A DNA stretch of 64,000 nt from Microbacterium kyungheense (lineage in GTDB: Bacteria; Actinomycetota; Actinomycetes; Actinomycetales; Microbacteriaceae). Numbering within the stretch: position 1 is the first letter of the stretch; each line of letters opens with the position of its first letter. Location of the stretch: the NCBI RefSeq assembly GCF_006783905.1, contig NZ_VFPE01000006.1:1-64000 (forward strand), given 5' to 3'. This document shows, one piece after another, positions 33,580-42,313 of this stretch. Both the position numbers and the translations under genes were made by a program. The notes under the pieces were generated by a model, which was given only the letters and a program-made list of their open reading frames with translations, did not search any database and was not told the DNA's origin.

Positions 33580-34047
33580 TCAGTCGCCGTCTTGCGGCGC
33601 GTCGGCCGGCGCCTCGATCGGGGTGCGCGGCCGCCACACGACGACCTCGGTGGCGCGGCGCACGCGGGTGCCGTGACGCAGGGTCACGACGGAGCCCGTC
33701 GAGCCGGCGGCGAACACGCGCGCCCCCGGCCTCTTCTCGAGCTCGGCGCGCACGCGGTCTTCGAGATCGCGGACGCGGCCGTGCAGCTCGTGCACGCGCG
33801 CCTCGAGCTCGAGGATGCGCGTGATGGCCGGCAGGCCGATGCCGTCCGACGACATGCGGGCGACCTCGCGCAGCTGCTCCACGTGGCGCAGCGAGTAGCG
33901 GCGGGAGCCGCCCTGGGTGCGGGCCGGCACCACCAGCCCCAGCCGATCGTACTGGCGGAGCGTCTGCGGGTGCATGCCCGACAGCTCGGCGGCGACGGCG
34001 ATCGCGAAGATGGGCGCGTCGGCGTCGATCTCTCGTTCTTCAGCCAT
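33580..34047 (-). CDS. hspR: HspR, MerR-family heat-shock repressor
   Basis: 155 residues from ATG 34047 (AGGAGG eight bases upstream). The MerR helix-turn-helix is FAIAVAAELSGMHPQTLRQYDRLGLV (about 14-39) with RTQGGSRRYSLRHVEQLREV, the HspR form. A coiled coil follows (ITRILELEARVHELHGRVRDLEDRVRAEL, about 75-105), then a variable tail. HspR represses the dnaK operon by binding HAIR palindromes, aided by DnaK. It is the last gene of dnaK-grpE-dnaJ-hspR, giving a feedback loop. Matching HAIR sites lie upstream of dnaK at 37717-37737 and 37772-37792. Confidence 0.93.
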   Translation of the reverse strand: MAEEREIDADAPIFAIAVAAELSGMHPQTLRQYDRLGLVVPARTQGGSRRYSLRHVEQLREVARMSSDGIGLPAITRILELEARVHELHGRVRDLEDRVRAELEKRPGARVFAAGSTGSVVTLRHGTRVRRATEVVVWRPRTPIEAPADAPQDGD

Positions 34048-34079
34048 CTGCCTCACCTCCTCCCGTTCGGGTCACGCGC

Positions 34080-34152
34080 GAGAACAGGAGATCTGGCGGA
34101 GACAGGACGTTTCGCGTGGATTCATCCTGTGCTCGCCAGATCTCCTGTTCTC
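34080..34152. repeat. Long inverted repeat between dnaJ and hspR
   Basis: A perfect 19-bp inverted repeat (34080-34098 and 34134-34152) surrounds a 35-bp centre that itself holds a smaller ACAGGA/TCCTGT stem. In RNA it would fold into a tall hairpin between the dnaJ stop (34163) and the hspR start, and could lower hspR expression. The AGATCT core and lower GC content set it apart from neighbouring hairpins. Confidence 0.9.
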
Positions 34153-34162
34153 AGCAAGCATG

Positions 34163-35155
34163 TCAGCCCCGCGCCTTCGACATCATCTCGGCACGCGGGT
34201 TCTCTTTCGGCTCCAGGCTCTGGAACCGCTCGAGCGCCTCGCGCGCGGCGTCGTCGAGGTGCGAGGGGACGGCCACCTGCACCTCGGCGAGCAGGTCGCC
34301 GGTGCCCTTGGCCGTCTCGACGCCCCTCCCCTTGACGCGCAGCACGCGACCGGACGGGGTGCCCGGCGCGACCCGCAGCTTGACGGGATCGCCGCCGAGC
34401 GTCGGCACCTCGATGGTGGCGCCCAGCGCCGCCTCGGTGAAGGTCACCGGGACGGTGACGCGCAGATTGAGCCCGTCGCGCGTGAAGACCGGGTGCGGGC
34501 GCACCGTGATCTGCACGACGATGTCGCCGGACTCGCCGCCGTCGGGCGACGGGCGCCCACGGCCGCGCAGCCGGATCTTCTGACCGTCGGCCACACCGGC
34601 CGGGATCTTCACCTTGAACGGCTTGCCGTCCTCGCCCTGCAGCGTGATCGTCTCGCCCTTCGTCGCGGTGACGAAGTCGATCGTCGTGCGAGCCGTGACG
34701 TCGGCGCCCCGGGTGGGACCGCCGTAGCCGCGGAACCCGCCGGTCGACTGACCGAAGCGTCCCGTGCCGAAGCCGCCGCCCTGCTGCTGATTGAACATGG
34801 CGAAGATGTCGTCGAAGTCCTGCGCCTGCTGACGGCCGCCGCGGCCCTGGTTGAACATCGAGAAGACGTCCTCGAAGCCCCCGGCGCCGCCCTGGCCGCC
34901 GGCCGTGAAGCGCGCCCCGGAGCCCATGGCCCGGATCTGGTCGTACTCCTGCCGCTGCTCGGTGTCGGAGAGCACCGAGTACGCCTCGCTGATCTCTTTG
35001 AACTTGGCCTCGGCGGCGGCATCACCCTGATTGGAGTCCGGGTGATACTTGCGCGCGAGCTTGCGGTACGTCTTCTTCAGGTCCGCATCGCTGACGTCCT
35101 TCGACACGCCCAGCACCGAGTAGAAGTCCTTGTCGAACCAGTCCTGACTGGCCAT
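34163..35155 (-). CDS. dnaJ: DnaJ-family co-chaperone lacking the zinc finger
   Basis: 330 residues. The J domain (about 8-72) has the HPD triad in KLARKYHPDSNQG. A long Gly/Phe/Gln-rich linker (GGQGGAGGFEDVFSMFNQG...FGTGRFGQSTGGF, about 80-145) follows, then the two C-terminal substrate-binding domains (about 150-320; KVKIPAGVADGQKIRLRGRG). The four CxxCxGxG zinc repeats of classical DnaJ are absent, so it is a type II/CbpA-like J protein, as in the dnaK operons of many actinobacteria. It stimulates DnaK ATPase and delivers clients. It lies 15 bp after grpE. Confidence 0.93.
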   Translation of the reverse strand: MASQDWFDKDFYSVLGVSKDVSDADLKKTYRKLARKYHPDSNQGDAAAEAKFKEISEAYSVLSDTEQRQEYDQIRAMGSGARFTAGGQGGAGGFEDVFSMFNQGRGGRQQAQDFDDIFAMFNQQQGGGFGTGRFGQSTGGFRGYGGPTRGADVTARTTIDFVTATKGETITLQGEDGKPFKVKIPAGVADGQKIRLRGRGRPSPDGGESGDIVVQITVRPHPVFTRDGLNLRVTVPVTFTEAALGATIEVPTLGGDPVKLRVAPGTPSGRVLRVKGRGVETAKGTGDLLAEVQVAVPSHLDDAAREALERFQSLEPKENPRAEMMSKARG

Positions 35156-35170
35156 GGATCCTCCTCGGGC

Positions 35171-35755
35171 TTACTCGGCGGGAACGGCGACGACGACCTT
35201 CGCCGGACGCAGCTCCACCGAACCCAGGCGGTACCCGATCTCGACGACCTCGATGATCGTCTGCTCGGTCGCCCCCGGGGTCGGCACCTGGAAGATCGCC
35301 TCGTGCTGCTGCGGGTCGAACGCCTCGCCGGCCTCGCCGTAGGTCGTCAGACCGATGCGCTCGGCCACGCCGCGCAGCTTCTCGGCGATCGCGGCGAACG
35401 CCGAGCCCGCCTCGAGATCGCCGTGCTTCTCGGCACGGTCGAGGTCGTCGAGCACCGGCAGCAGGCCCTTGGCGACCGCGCCCTGAGCGCGCTCGATCTC
35501 GACCTCGCGCTGCTCCTCGGTGCGGCGGCGGTAGTTGGCGTACTCGGCCTGAAGGCGCTTGAGGTCGGTCAGCAGCGCCGACTCGAGGTCGGCGAGCACC
35601 GCGTCCTCCGCAGCGGCGTCGGCGTTCTGCTCGGCGCCCAGGATGTCGTCCACCGTGAGCTCATCGGCTTCGGCCCCCTCCTGCGGGTCGGACCCGGAGG
35701 CGTTCGCCTCCGGGTCCTCGCCGCCGGGGACCTCGTTCTCGAAGTCCTTGGCCAT
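35171..35755 (-). CDS. grpE: GrpE nucleotide exchange factor
   Basis: 194 residues. An acidic disordered N-terminus (EVPGGEDPEANASGSDP) is followed by a long helix with LLTDLKRLQAEYANYRRRTEEQ (about 65-86), the GrpE dimerisation coil, and a C-terminal beta domain ending AGEAFDPQQHEAIFQVPTP, the DnaK contact region. It releases ADP from DnaK. The ATG is 2 bp after the dnaK stop, so translation is coupled. Confidence 0.95.
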   Translation of the reverse strand: MAKDFENEVPGGEDPEANASGSDPQEGAEADELTVDDILGAEQNADAAAEDAVLADLESALLTDLKRLQAEYANYRRRTEEQREVEIERAQGAVAKGLLPVLDDLDRAEKHGDLEAGSAFAAIAEKLRGVAERIGLTTYGEAGEAFDPQQHEAIFQVPTPGATEQTIIEVVEIGYRLGSVELRPAKVVVAVPAE

Positions 35756-35757
35756 GG

Positions 35758-37623
35758 TTACTTCGTCTCGTCCTCGTCGATGACCTCGGCGTCGACGACG
35801 TCCTCGTCGGGGTTCGACGAACCCTGACCGTCGCCCGACGCGTCGGGACCGGCATCCGGAGCCGACTGCGAAGCCTGGTTCGACGCGTAGATCGCCTCGC
35901 CGAGCTTGCCCTGGCTCTGGTTGAGCTTCTCGAACGCCGACTTCACGGCGTCGTCGTCGTCACCGGCGAGCGCGGTCTTGAGCGCGTCGACGTCGCCCTG
36001 CACCTCGGACTTGACGTCCGCGGGGAGCTTGTCGTCGTTCTCCTTGATGAGCTTCTCGATCGAGTACGCGAGCGTCTCGGCCTGGTTGCGCACCTCGGCG
36101 GCCTCGCGGCGCTTCTTGTCGTCGGCGGCGTGCTCCTCGGCCTCGCGCACCATGCGCTCGATGTCGTCCTTCGCGAGCGACGAGCCGCCCGTGATGGTCA
36201 TCGACTGCTCCTTGCCGGTGCCCTTGTCCTTGGCGGACACGTGCACGATGCCGTTGGCGTCGATGTCGAACGTGACCTCGACCTGCGGGATGCCGCGCGG
36301 GGCCGGCGCGATGCCGGTGAGCTCGAACGTGCCCAGCGGCTTGTTGTCGCGCGTGAACTCGCGCTCGCCCTGGAAGACCTGGATCGCGACCGACGGCTGG
36401 TTGTCGTCGGCGGTGGTGAAGGTCTCGCTGCGCTTGGTCGGGATGGCGGTGTTGCGCTCGATGAGCTTCGTCATGATGCCGCCCTTGGTCTCGATGCCGA
36501 GGCTCAGGGGGGTCACGTCGATGAGCAGGACGTCCTTGCGCTCGCCCTTCAGCACACCGGCCTGCAGGGCGGCGCCGACGGCGACGACCTCGTCCGGGTT
36601 GACGCCCTTGTTGGCGTCCTTGCCGGTCTCGCGCTTGACGAGCTCGGCGACCGCGGGCATGCGGGTCGAGCCGCCGACGAGGACGACGTGGTCGATGTCG
36701 CCGACCTTGATGCCGGCCTCGCGGATGACGTCCTCGAAGGGCTTCTTGGTGCGGTCGAGGAGGTCCTTGGTGAGGTCCTCGAACTTCGCGCGCGTGATCG
36801 TCTCGCTGAGCGACACGGGACCCGAGTCGGTGAGCGACAGGTAGGGGAGGTTGACGCTCGTCGAGGTCGACGAGGACAGCTCCTTCTTCGCCTGCTCGGC
36901 GGCCTCCTTGAGGCGCTGCAGGGCGATCTTGTCACCCGAGACGTCGACGCCGGTGGTGTCCTTGAACTGCTTGATCAGGTAGTCGACCAGGCGCTGGTCC
37001 CAGTCGTCGCCGCCGAGGCGGTTGTCACCGGCGGTGGCGCGCACCTGGATGGTCGAGAAGTCGTCGTCCTTGCCCACTTCGAGCAGCGAGACGTCGAACG
37101 TTCCGCCACCGAGGTCGAAGACGAGGATGAGCTCGTCCTCCTTGCCGCGGTCCAGGCCGTAGGCGAGCGCCGCGGCGGTGGGCTCGTTGATGATGCGCAG
37201 GACGTTCAGGCCCGCGATCTCGCCGGCCTCCTTGGTGGCCTGACGCTCGGCGTCGTTGAAGTACGCCGGGACGGTGATGACGGCGTCGGTGACGGTGTCG
37301 CCGAGGTACTCCTCCGCGTCGCGCTTGAGCTTCTGGAGGATGCGGGCCGAGATCTCCTGCGGCGTCCACTTCTTGCCGTCGACGTCGAAGCTCCAGTCGG
37401 TGCCCATGTGGCGCTTGACCGACGAGACGGTGCGGTCGACGTTCGTGACGGCCTGGCGCTTGGCGGTCTCGCCGACGAGCACCTCGCCGTCCTTGGTGAA
37501 CGCGACGACCGACGGGGTCGTGCGGAAGCCCTCGGCGTTCGCGATGACCTTGGGCTCGCCGCCCTCGAGGACGCTCACGACCGAGTTGGTCGTACCCAGG
37601 TCGATTCCCACAGCACGTGCCAT
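35758..37623 (-). CDS. dnaK: DnaK (Hsp70) chaperone
   Basis: 621 residues, full length for actinobacterial DnaK. The ATPase domain starts [20 protein letters not shown] and contains [16 protein letters not shown] and [18 protein letters not shown]. The substrate-binding domain (about 370-520) includes [14 protein letters not shown] and an acidic DEDETK tail. It binds exposed hydrophobic peptides in an ATP cycle with DnaJ and GrpE, and acts as co-repressor for HspR. ATG 37623 follows GGAGAGAAC. First gene of the heat-shock operon, controlled by the promoter and HAIR sites upstream. Confidence 0.97.
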   Translation of the reverse strand: MARAVGIDLGTTNSVVSVLEGGEPKVIANAEGFRTTPSVVAFTKDGEVLVGETAKRQAVTNVDRTVSSVKRHMGTDWSFDVDGKKWTPQEISARILQKLKRDAEEYLGDTVTDAVITVPAYFNDAERQATKEAGEIAGLNVLRIINEPTAAALAYGLDRGKEDELILVFDLGGGTFDVSLLEVGKDDDFSTIQVRATAGDNRLGGDDWDQRLVDYLIKQFKDTTGVDVSGDKIALQRLKEAAEQAKKELSSSTSTSVNLPYLSLTDSGPVSLSETITRAKFEDLTKDLLDRTKKPFEDVIREAGIKVGDIDHVVLVGGSTRMPAVAELVKRETGKDANKGVNPDEVVAVGAALQAGVLKGERKDVLLIDVTPLSLGIETKGGIMTKLIERNTAIPTKRSETFTTADDNQPSVAIQVFQGEREFTRDNKPLGTFELTGIAPAPRGIPQVEVTFDIDANGIVHVSAKDKGTGKEQSMTITGGSSLAKDDIERMVREAEEHAADDKKRREAAEVRNQAETLAYSIEKLIKENDDKLPADVKSEVQGDVDALKTALAGDDDDAVKSAFEKLNQSQGKLGEAIYASNQASQSAPDAGPDASGDGQGSSNPDEDVVDAEVIDEDETK

Positions 37624-37716
37624 GTTGTTCTCTCCTTCTTCTGGGCGACGACGGATGCCGCCACCCGGTGTTGATCGGAAGTCTGCTCACGACCCCTGCC
37701 CCGCGTTCGCCGAAGG

Positions 37717-37737
37717 GTTGAGTCGCGATGACTCAAC
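37717..37737 (-). promoter_or_regulatory. HspR binding site (HAIR), primary
   Basis: TTGAGT-N7-ACTCAA with an extra matching G/C at each end. It fits the HAIR consensus CTTGAGT-N7-ACTCAAG except for the outermost base on each side. It overlaps the -10 region and start of transcription of the dnaK promoter. Confidence 0.9.
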
Positions 37738-37765
37738 GATAAACCCGGTGTGCGGCATCCGTCAA
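37736..37765 (-). promoter_or_regulatory. dnaK promoter
   Basis: On the minus strand TTGACG (37760-37765) and TATCGT (37736-37741) are 18 bp apart, about 113 bp upstream of the dnaK start codon. The -10 abuts HAIR site 1, so bound HspR would exclude polymerase. Confidence 0.7.
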
Positions 37766-37771
37766 GTCAAA

Positions 37772-37792
37772 GTTGATACGAACCGACTCAAG
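37772..37792 (-). promoter_or_regulatory. HspR binding site (HAIR), secondary and degenerate
   Basis: One perfect half ACTCAAG (37786-37792) and a weaker half GTTGATA (37772-37778) with the proper 7-bp spacing, just upstream of the -35. It may also affect the divergent VOC-protein gene, whose start is 24 bp away. Confidence 0.65.
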
Positions 37793-37816
37793 TTGCCGCT
37801 GTGCCAGGCTGGGCCG

Positions 37817-38242
37817 ATGGCTGTCTTCGACCATCTGGGCATCACCGTCGATGACCTGGAGCGCGGGATCGCGCAGTACGACCCGATCATGCAGGCCCTC
37901 GGCTTCACGCGCTTCGACGCGGACGGCAGCGTCTCGTGGCACACCGAGGGCGAGACGGAGCTCATCCTGTTCCCCGCCCGCGAAGCGGGGACCGGTCCGC
38001 ACCGGCACGGCCGCGTGGGCTGGCAGCACCTCGCGTTCGCCGTCGGCTCGCGCGCCGACGTCGACCGGCTGCACGCGATCGCGATGGACGCCGGGTGGAC
38101 GGCCGTGCGCGACCCTAAGACCTACCCGCGCTTCAACGACCGCTACTACGCGTCGTTCGTCGAGGACGCGAGCGGCATCCGCCTCGAGTTCATGCACAAT
38201 CCCCCGCGCGACGCGGCATCCGCCGACAGGATGGAGGCATGA
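37817..38242 (+). CDS. VOC-family (glyoxalase/bleomycin-resistance-like) protein
   Basis: 141 residues with the VOC beta-alpha-beta-beta-beta layout: MAVFDHLGITVDDLERGIAQY, SVSWHTEGETELILFPA, WQHLAFAVGSRADVDRLH, YYASFVEDASGIRLEFMHNP. His7, a His in WQHLAF and the Glu in IRLEF are plausible metal ligands. The family covers lyases, dioxygenases and resistance proteins; this one has no assignable substrate. Its start codon overlaps the region of HAIR site 2 divergently from dnaK, and its stop overlaps the next gene by 4 bp (ATGA). Confidence 0.82.
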   Translation: MAVFDHLGITVDDLERGIAQYDPIMQALGFTRFDADGSVSWHTEGETELILFPAREAGTGPHRHGRVGWQHLAFAVGSRADVDRLHAIAMDAGWTAVRDPKTYPRFNDRYYASFVEDASGIRLEFMHNPPRDAASADRMEA

Positions 38243-38832
38243 CGCTCGACTGGGAGTTCCATCCGCTCGTCGGCGAGCGCGTCACGCTCGACCTGCTGCG
38301 CCCCGACGACCTCGACGACCTCGCCGCGCTGCAGGGCGACCCCGACGTCTGCCGCTACCTGCTGTACGAGACGCGGTCGCGCGAGCAGGTGGCCGAGATC
38401 CTGGAACGGGATGCCGCGGCCACCCGCCTGGCCGCCAAGGGCGACTACCTGCAGCCGGCGATCCGGTCCGAGACCGGGCGGTTCATCGGCACGATGTACT
38501 TCGAACTGCACAGCGTCGAGGACCGCACCGCCGAGATCGGCTGGATCCTCGCACCGCACGCGCAAGGTCACGGCTACGCCACGGAGGCCGCGCGCCTGCT
38601 GCTGGCCCTGGCGTTCGACGAGCTGGGGCTGCACCGCGTGCAAGCCGAGCTGGACCCCCGCAACACGGCGTCGGTGCGCATGTGCGAGCGGCTCGGGATG
38701 CGTCACGAGGGCCACTTCGTCGAGCACATGTGGCTCAAGGGCGAGTGGACCGACACCGGCCACTACGCGCTGCTCGAGCGCGAGTGGCAGGCCGCGCGCG
38801 GCTCGGAGATCGCGCCCCGCTCGGACGCCTGA
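38239..38832 (+). CDS. GNAT-family N-acetyltransferase (RimJ/RimL type)
   Basis: 197 residues. The GNAT core is clear: ERVTLDLLRPDDLDDLAAL at the N-terminus, FIGTMYFELHSVEDRTAEIGWIL, the acetyl-CoA loop AQGHGYATEAARLLLALAFD, ELDPRNTASVRMCERLGMRHEGHF and MWLKGEWTDTGHYALLEREW. This is the RimJ/RimL-like branch that acetylates protein N-termini, amino sugars or small amines. It is translationally coupled to the VOC gene. The last codons overlap a long hairpin serving as terminator, so the C-terminal tail (SEIAPRSDA) is shaped by that element. Confidence 0.88.
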   Translation: MTLDWEFHPLVGERVTLDLLRPDDLDDLAALQGDPDVCRYLLYETRSREQVAEILERDAAATRLAAKGDYLQPAIRSETGRFIGTMYFELHSVEDRTAEIGWILAPHAQGHGYATEAARLLLALAFDELGLHRVQAELDPRNTASVRMCERLGMRHEGHFVEHMWLKGEWTDTGHYALLEREWQAARGSEIAPRSDA

Positions 38833-38873
38833 GCCGGATCGCTCCGAGAGAGGCGATTTCTCCGAGCGGGGCG
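38813..38873. terminator. Long hairpin overlapping the end of the GNAT gene
   Basis: Arms CGCCCCGCTCGGA (38813-38825) and TCCGAGCGGGGCG (38861-38873) are perfectly complementary over 13 bp. It lies between convergent genes and can terminate both. Confidence 0.65.
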
Positions 38874-38889
38874 CGTCGGCCACGCCGTA

Positions 38890-39474
38890 TCAGATCGAGT
38901 GGGCGAGGGTCTGCAGGCCGATCACGGCGAAGCCGAGGGCGATGAGGATGCCCAGCACGAGGAGCTGCTTGGCCCAGGTGAGGCGCGAGCGGCGCACGGC
39001 GAACCAGCCGATCACGCCGAGCGTCACGATGTAGACGATCGAGGCCGCGCGGAGCGCGGCATCCACCGGCATCACGTCGAGCCACGCGAGCAGCAGCAGG
39101 ATGCCCGGGGTGATGACCGTGCTGATCGCGCCGCCTGCGACCCGCAGCAGGATGGCCAGGTCGCCGCCGACGGGGAACGTCTGGTGCACCGCGAGGTGCG
39201 AGATGACGTCCGAGACGAAGCCTGCCGCGGTGATGCCGAGCACGCCGAGGATGAGGGCGAAGAACGCGTGCTCGGGATCGGCGTGGTCGTTCGCGGCGAC
39301 GACGAGCACGATCGCGAGCCCCGTGAAGGTCGCGTACACGCGCTCCTTGAAGTACATGACGTACGCCTCGGGGCCGCCGTCGAGCTCCTCGAGGTGCGCG
39401 CGCGCACGCGCCGACCGCCCGCGGCGCCGGCGCTCGGACCGATCCGGGGCGACGTTGTGGGGCTCCTCCGGCAT
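38890..39474 (-). CDS. Conserved multi-TM membrane protein of unknown function
   Basis: 194 residues from ATG 39474, seven bases after GGGAGG. A basic cytoplasmic N-terminus (RSERRRRGRSARARAH) precedes about five hydrophobic helices: YATFTGLAIVLVVAAND, FFALILGVLGITAAGFVSDV, LAILLRVAGGAISTVITPGIL, ASIVYIVTLGVIGWFAV and LLVLGILIALGFAVIGL. No transporter or enzyme signature is visible and I cannot name a family. It stands alone between two terminator hairpins. Confidence 0.75.
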   Translation of the reverse strand: MPEEPHNVAPDRSERRRRGRSARARAHLEELDGGPEAYVMYFKERVYATFTGLAIVLVVAANDHADPEHAFFALILGVLGITAAGFVSDVISHLAVHQTFPVGGDLAILLRVAGGAISTVITPGILLLLAWLDVMPVDAALRAASIVYIVTLGVIGWFAVRRSRLTWAKQLLVLGILIALGFAVIGLQTLAHSI

Positions 39475-39541
39475 GACGCACCTCCCGCCTGCCGCGAGCA
39501 TACCGCCGTGGCGGATCGGGCCCGCGACCCCCGGACGGACA

Positions 39542-39576
39542 CGACGGCGGCGGCTCCGATCGAGCCGCCGCCGTCG
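39542..39576 (-). terminator. Terminator hairpin after the two-component operon
   Basis: A perfect 15-bp GC-rich stem (39542-39556 with 39562-39576) with a 5-nt loop. It lies about 150 bp beyond the response-regulator stop (39730); nothing else is seen in 39475-39729. Confidence 0.65.
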
Positions 39577-39729
39577 ATGGCGTGTACCCCAGGTCCACGT
39601 GGCGAGTCACGTCGCGAACGGGCTCGCCGACAGCCGCCCCAGATGGGCTGTCCCCACCGGCACAGTAGCGAAGCCGTGCCGTGAGCGCACGACGTCGGCG
39701 GGATTGGCGACCTAGGTCCCCATCGGCGC

Positions 39730-40380
39730 TCAGCCGCGGTTGAGGTAGCGCACCACGGCCTGCACGCGACGGTGGCTGTCGGCGTCGGGCGGCATGCCGA
39801 GCGCGTCGTAGATGCGAGACACATGCTGCACGACGGCCTTCTCGGTGAGGAAGAGCTTCGCCGCGATGGCGGCGTTGCTGCGCCCCTCGGCGACGAGGGC
39901 GAGCACCTCCTGCTGCCGGGCCGTGAGCTCGCTGATCGCCGCTTCGGCGTGCCGGGCACGGCCGACCATCACCGCCACGACGTCCGGGTCGAGAGCCGTG
40001 CCGCCGCCGGCGACCCGCTCCAGGTCGTCGAGGAACGTTCCGATGTCGGCGATCCGCTGCTTCAGCAGGTACCCGACGCGTCCCGCGCCGTCGGCGAGCA
40101 GCTCCTGCGCGTAGCGACGCTGCACGTGCTGCGAGAGCACCACGACCGCCGTCCCGGCGTGGTCGCGGCGGATCCGCAGGGCGGCGTCCAATCCTTCGAC
40201 GGTGTGCGTCGGCGGCATGCGGATGTCGGTGACCACGAGGTCCGGACAGGTGCGGGCGACGGCATCCATCAGTTCGTCCGCGTCGCCGACGGCGGCGACC
40301 ACGTCGTGGCCCCCCTCGCGGAGCACCAGCTCGATGCCGCGGCGGAGGAGCGTCTCGTCCTCGGCGATCGCTACGCGCAC
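39730..40380 (-). CDS. NarL-type response regulator
   Basis: 216 residues from GTG 40380 (GGAGG upstream). The receiver domain has the acidic pair Glu7-Asp8, phosphorylatable Asp52 in DLVVTDIRMPP, and VVVLSQHVQ. The C-terminal LuxR helix-turn-helix is LTARQQEVLALVAEGRSNAAIAAKL...KAVVQHVSRIYDALG (about 150-195). The coding start overlaps the end of the histidine kinase gene by 10 bp, so the pair is co-translated and surely functions together. Targets are unknown; the divergent lipoprotein gene at 42314 is one candidate. Confidence 0.92.
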   Translation of the reverse strand: MRVAIAEDETLLRRGIELVLREGGHDVVAAVGDADELMDAVARTCPDLVVTDIRMPPTHTVEGLDAALRIRRDHAGTAVVVLSQHVQRRYAQELLADGAGRVGYLLKQRIADIGTFLDDLERVAGGGTALDPDVVAVMVGRARHAEAAISELTARQQEVLALVAEGRSNAAIAAKLFLTEKAVVQHVSRIYDALGMPPDADSHRRVQAVVRYLNRG

Positions 40381-42122
40381 GGCACCTCCGCCCGCACGTG
40401 CGTGCCGTGGCCGAGCAGGCTGACGACCGACATGCTGCCGCCGATCGCCTCGACGCGGTCGGCGAGTCCGCGCAGACCGGTGCCGGCGTCCATCGACGCG
40501 CCTCCGATGCCGTCGTCCTCGACATCCAGCCGCAGCCGCCCGTCGCGGCGGGCGAGCCGCACGCGGGCGACCGAGGCGCGGGCGTGCTTGACGACATTGG
40601 CGAGCGCCTCGGTGAGCACGAAGTAGGTGGTGGCCTCGACCAGATCGCCCAGCGCGGCACCCGGCAGATCGGCCTCGAACTCGGTCGGGATGGGCATGCG
40701 GTCGGCGAGGTCCTCGGCGGCCGCGGCGAGGCCCCTTTCGATGAGCGCAGCCGGCACGAGCGCGCTCACGAGCGCGCGCAGGTCGGCAGCCGCCGCGTCG
40801 ATGTCGACGCGCAGGCGGGTGGCGCGCTCGGGCACGGCGTCGGCAGGCGCCGAGGCGATCTGCTGCGCCTCGAGCGCCAGCAGCACGAGCTGCACCTGCA
40901 GGCCGTCGTGAAGGTCCCGTGCGACCCGTCGGCGTTCGCGGTCGCCCGCCTCGACAAGACGCTCGCGGGATCGCAGCAGCTCGCGCTGACTGGCACGCAG
41001 CTCGGCGGTGAGGCGCTCGCGCTCGACCTCGATCGCCACGACGCTGCCGGCCGCGCGGACACGGCCGGCGCTGGAGACGATTGCCGCGTCGTACTCGATC
41101 GCGCCGATCTCGCGACCGTCGAGCACGACCGGCTGCCAGCCCCGGCGCGGATCGGACCGCGCCGCATCGTCGGCAGGATGCCCCTCGCCGTCGACGAACC
41201 CGGTGGGATCTTCGGTCCGGAAGTACAGTCGCAGCGACGGATCGCCCAGCGCGCGCTCCAGTGCCGTCCCGAGCGGTTCGCTCGACTCCCCGCGATCGCC
41301 GAGCCACGCGCCGAGCTCCTCCAGTTCGCCTGTGCGGGCGAATCGGCCGCGGATCGTGCCGAGGGCGAACGCGATCGGGAGACCTGCGATCACGCCGAAC
41401 TGGAGGAACCCGCGGACCGCGGGGTCGAGGTGAAGCACGCGGTCCAGGATGATCGCGATGAGCGGCATGAACAACACCGTGAAGATGCCGTATGAGAAGA
41501 GCGGCACGAGGACGCGCCGGTGAGCGGCATCCGCCCGCCGAAGCCTTCCCCATAACACCCAAGCCACCCACACCATGAGTGCCGTGGCGACGATGGTCTG
41601 GAGCAGGCTGAAGAACTCAGCGGCTCGGGGCAGATCGGCCAACGCGAACGGCGGGAACGGGCCATGCGCGTCGAACAGGTACAGCGGCGCCTGCATCACG
41701 AGGCACGTCACGTAGGTCGCAACGACGAGGAACACCGAGAGCCGATCCGGCAGCCGGCCCGTGGGAAACGCCAGCAGGAGGTGCACGATCGCGGCGACCA
41801 TCAGCGTCGCGCACACCGAGCCGACCGCCACCAATGCGGGCACCTCGGTGCTGTAGAGACTGCCCGCGTAGACGGCGACGCCGGCGATGACGATCAGGAA
41901 TCCGATGTCGCTGCGCGGCCGACGCCGCCAGGCCAGACCGCCCGCCACCAGATAGATGACGAAGGTGGCCGGCAACACGATCAGCGGCAGGCCGCCCGGC
42001 TCGTGGATCGACAGCAGCGCGATGAGGAGGACCGTGAGCACGACGCCCATCGTCGCGAGCATCCAGAGGGCGCGCTGCAGCGATCGCGCCATCTCCGAGC
42101 GCACGGGCGCTGCCGTCGTCAT
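40371..42122 (-). CDS. Membrane sensor histidine kinase (HisKA_3/NarX-like)
   Basis: 583 residues from ATG 42122, near GAGAGG. The N-terminal half holds about eight membrane helices (residues 20-270) with no large extracellular domain, so it probably senses something in or near the membrane. A short GAF-like segment (about 300-370) follows, then the dimerisation helix with the phosphorylated His in RRRVARDLHDGLQ (about His405) and an HATPase domain with VLTEALANVVKHARAS, DVEDDGIGG and GTGLRGLADRVEAIGG. It is the cognate kinase of the NarL-type regulator. Confidence 0.92.
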   Translation of the reverse strand: MTTAAPVRSEMARSLQRALWMLATMGVVLTVLLIALLSIHEPGGLPLIVLPATFVIYLVAGGLAWRRRPRSDIGFLIVIAGVAVYAGSLYSTEVPALVAVGSVCATLMVAAIVHLLLAFPTGRLPDRLSVFLVVATYVTCLVMQAPLYLFDAHGPFPPFALADLPRAAEFFSLLQTIVATALMVWVAWVLWGRLRRADAAHRRVLVPLFSYGIFTVLFMPLIAIILDRVLHLDPAVRGFLQFGVIAGLPIAFALGTIRGRFARTGELEELGAWLGDRGESSEPLGTALERALGDPSLRLYFRTEDPTGFVDGEGHPADDAARSDPRRGWQPVVLDGREIGAIEYDAAIVSSAGRVRAAGSVVAIEVERERLTAELRASQRELLRSRERLVEAGDRERRRVARDLHDGLQVQLVLLALEAQQIASAPADAVPERATRLRVDIDAAAADLRALVSALVPAALIERGLAAAAEDLADRMPIPTEFEADLPGAALGDLVEATTYFVLTEALANVVKHARASVARVRLARRDGRLRLDVEDDGIGGASMDAGTGLRGLADRVEAIGGSMSVVSLLGHGTHVRAEVPCA

Positions 42123-42313
42123 GGGGCCTCTCTTCACCGGTGCTGTCTTCATCATGCCGCCACACGGCAGCGAGGTCGCGCGTTCGCACGGCGGCGAGCG
42201 CCCCGCGATCGCCGCCGGGACGGCGTCGATCGCAACCTCGATACAGTGACAGAGCCGGCACGTTCCACGCACCGGCGGACCAGGCGATCGGCTTGATCAA
42301 CGAGGAAAGCGGT

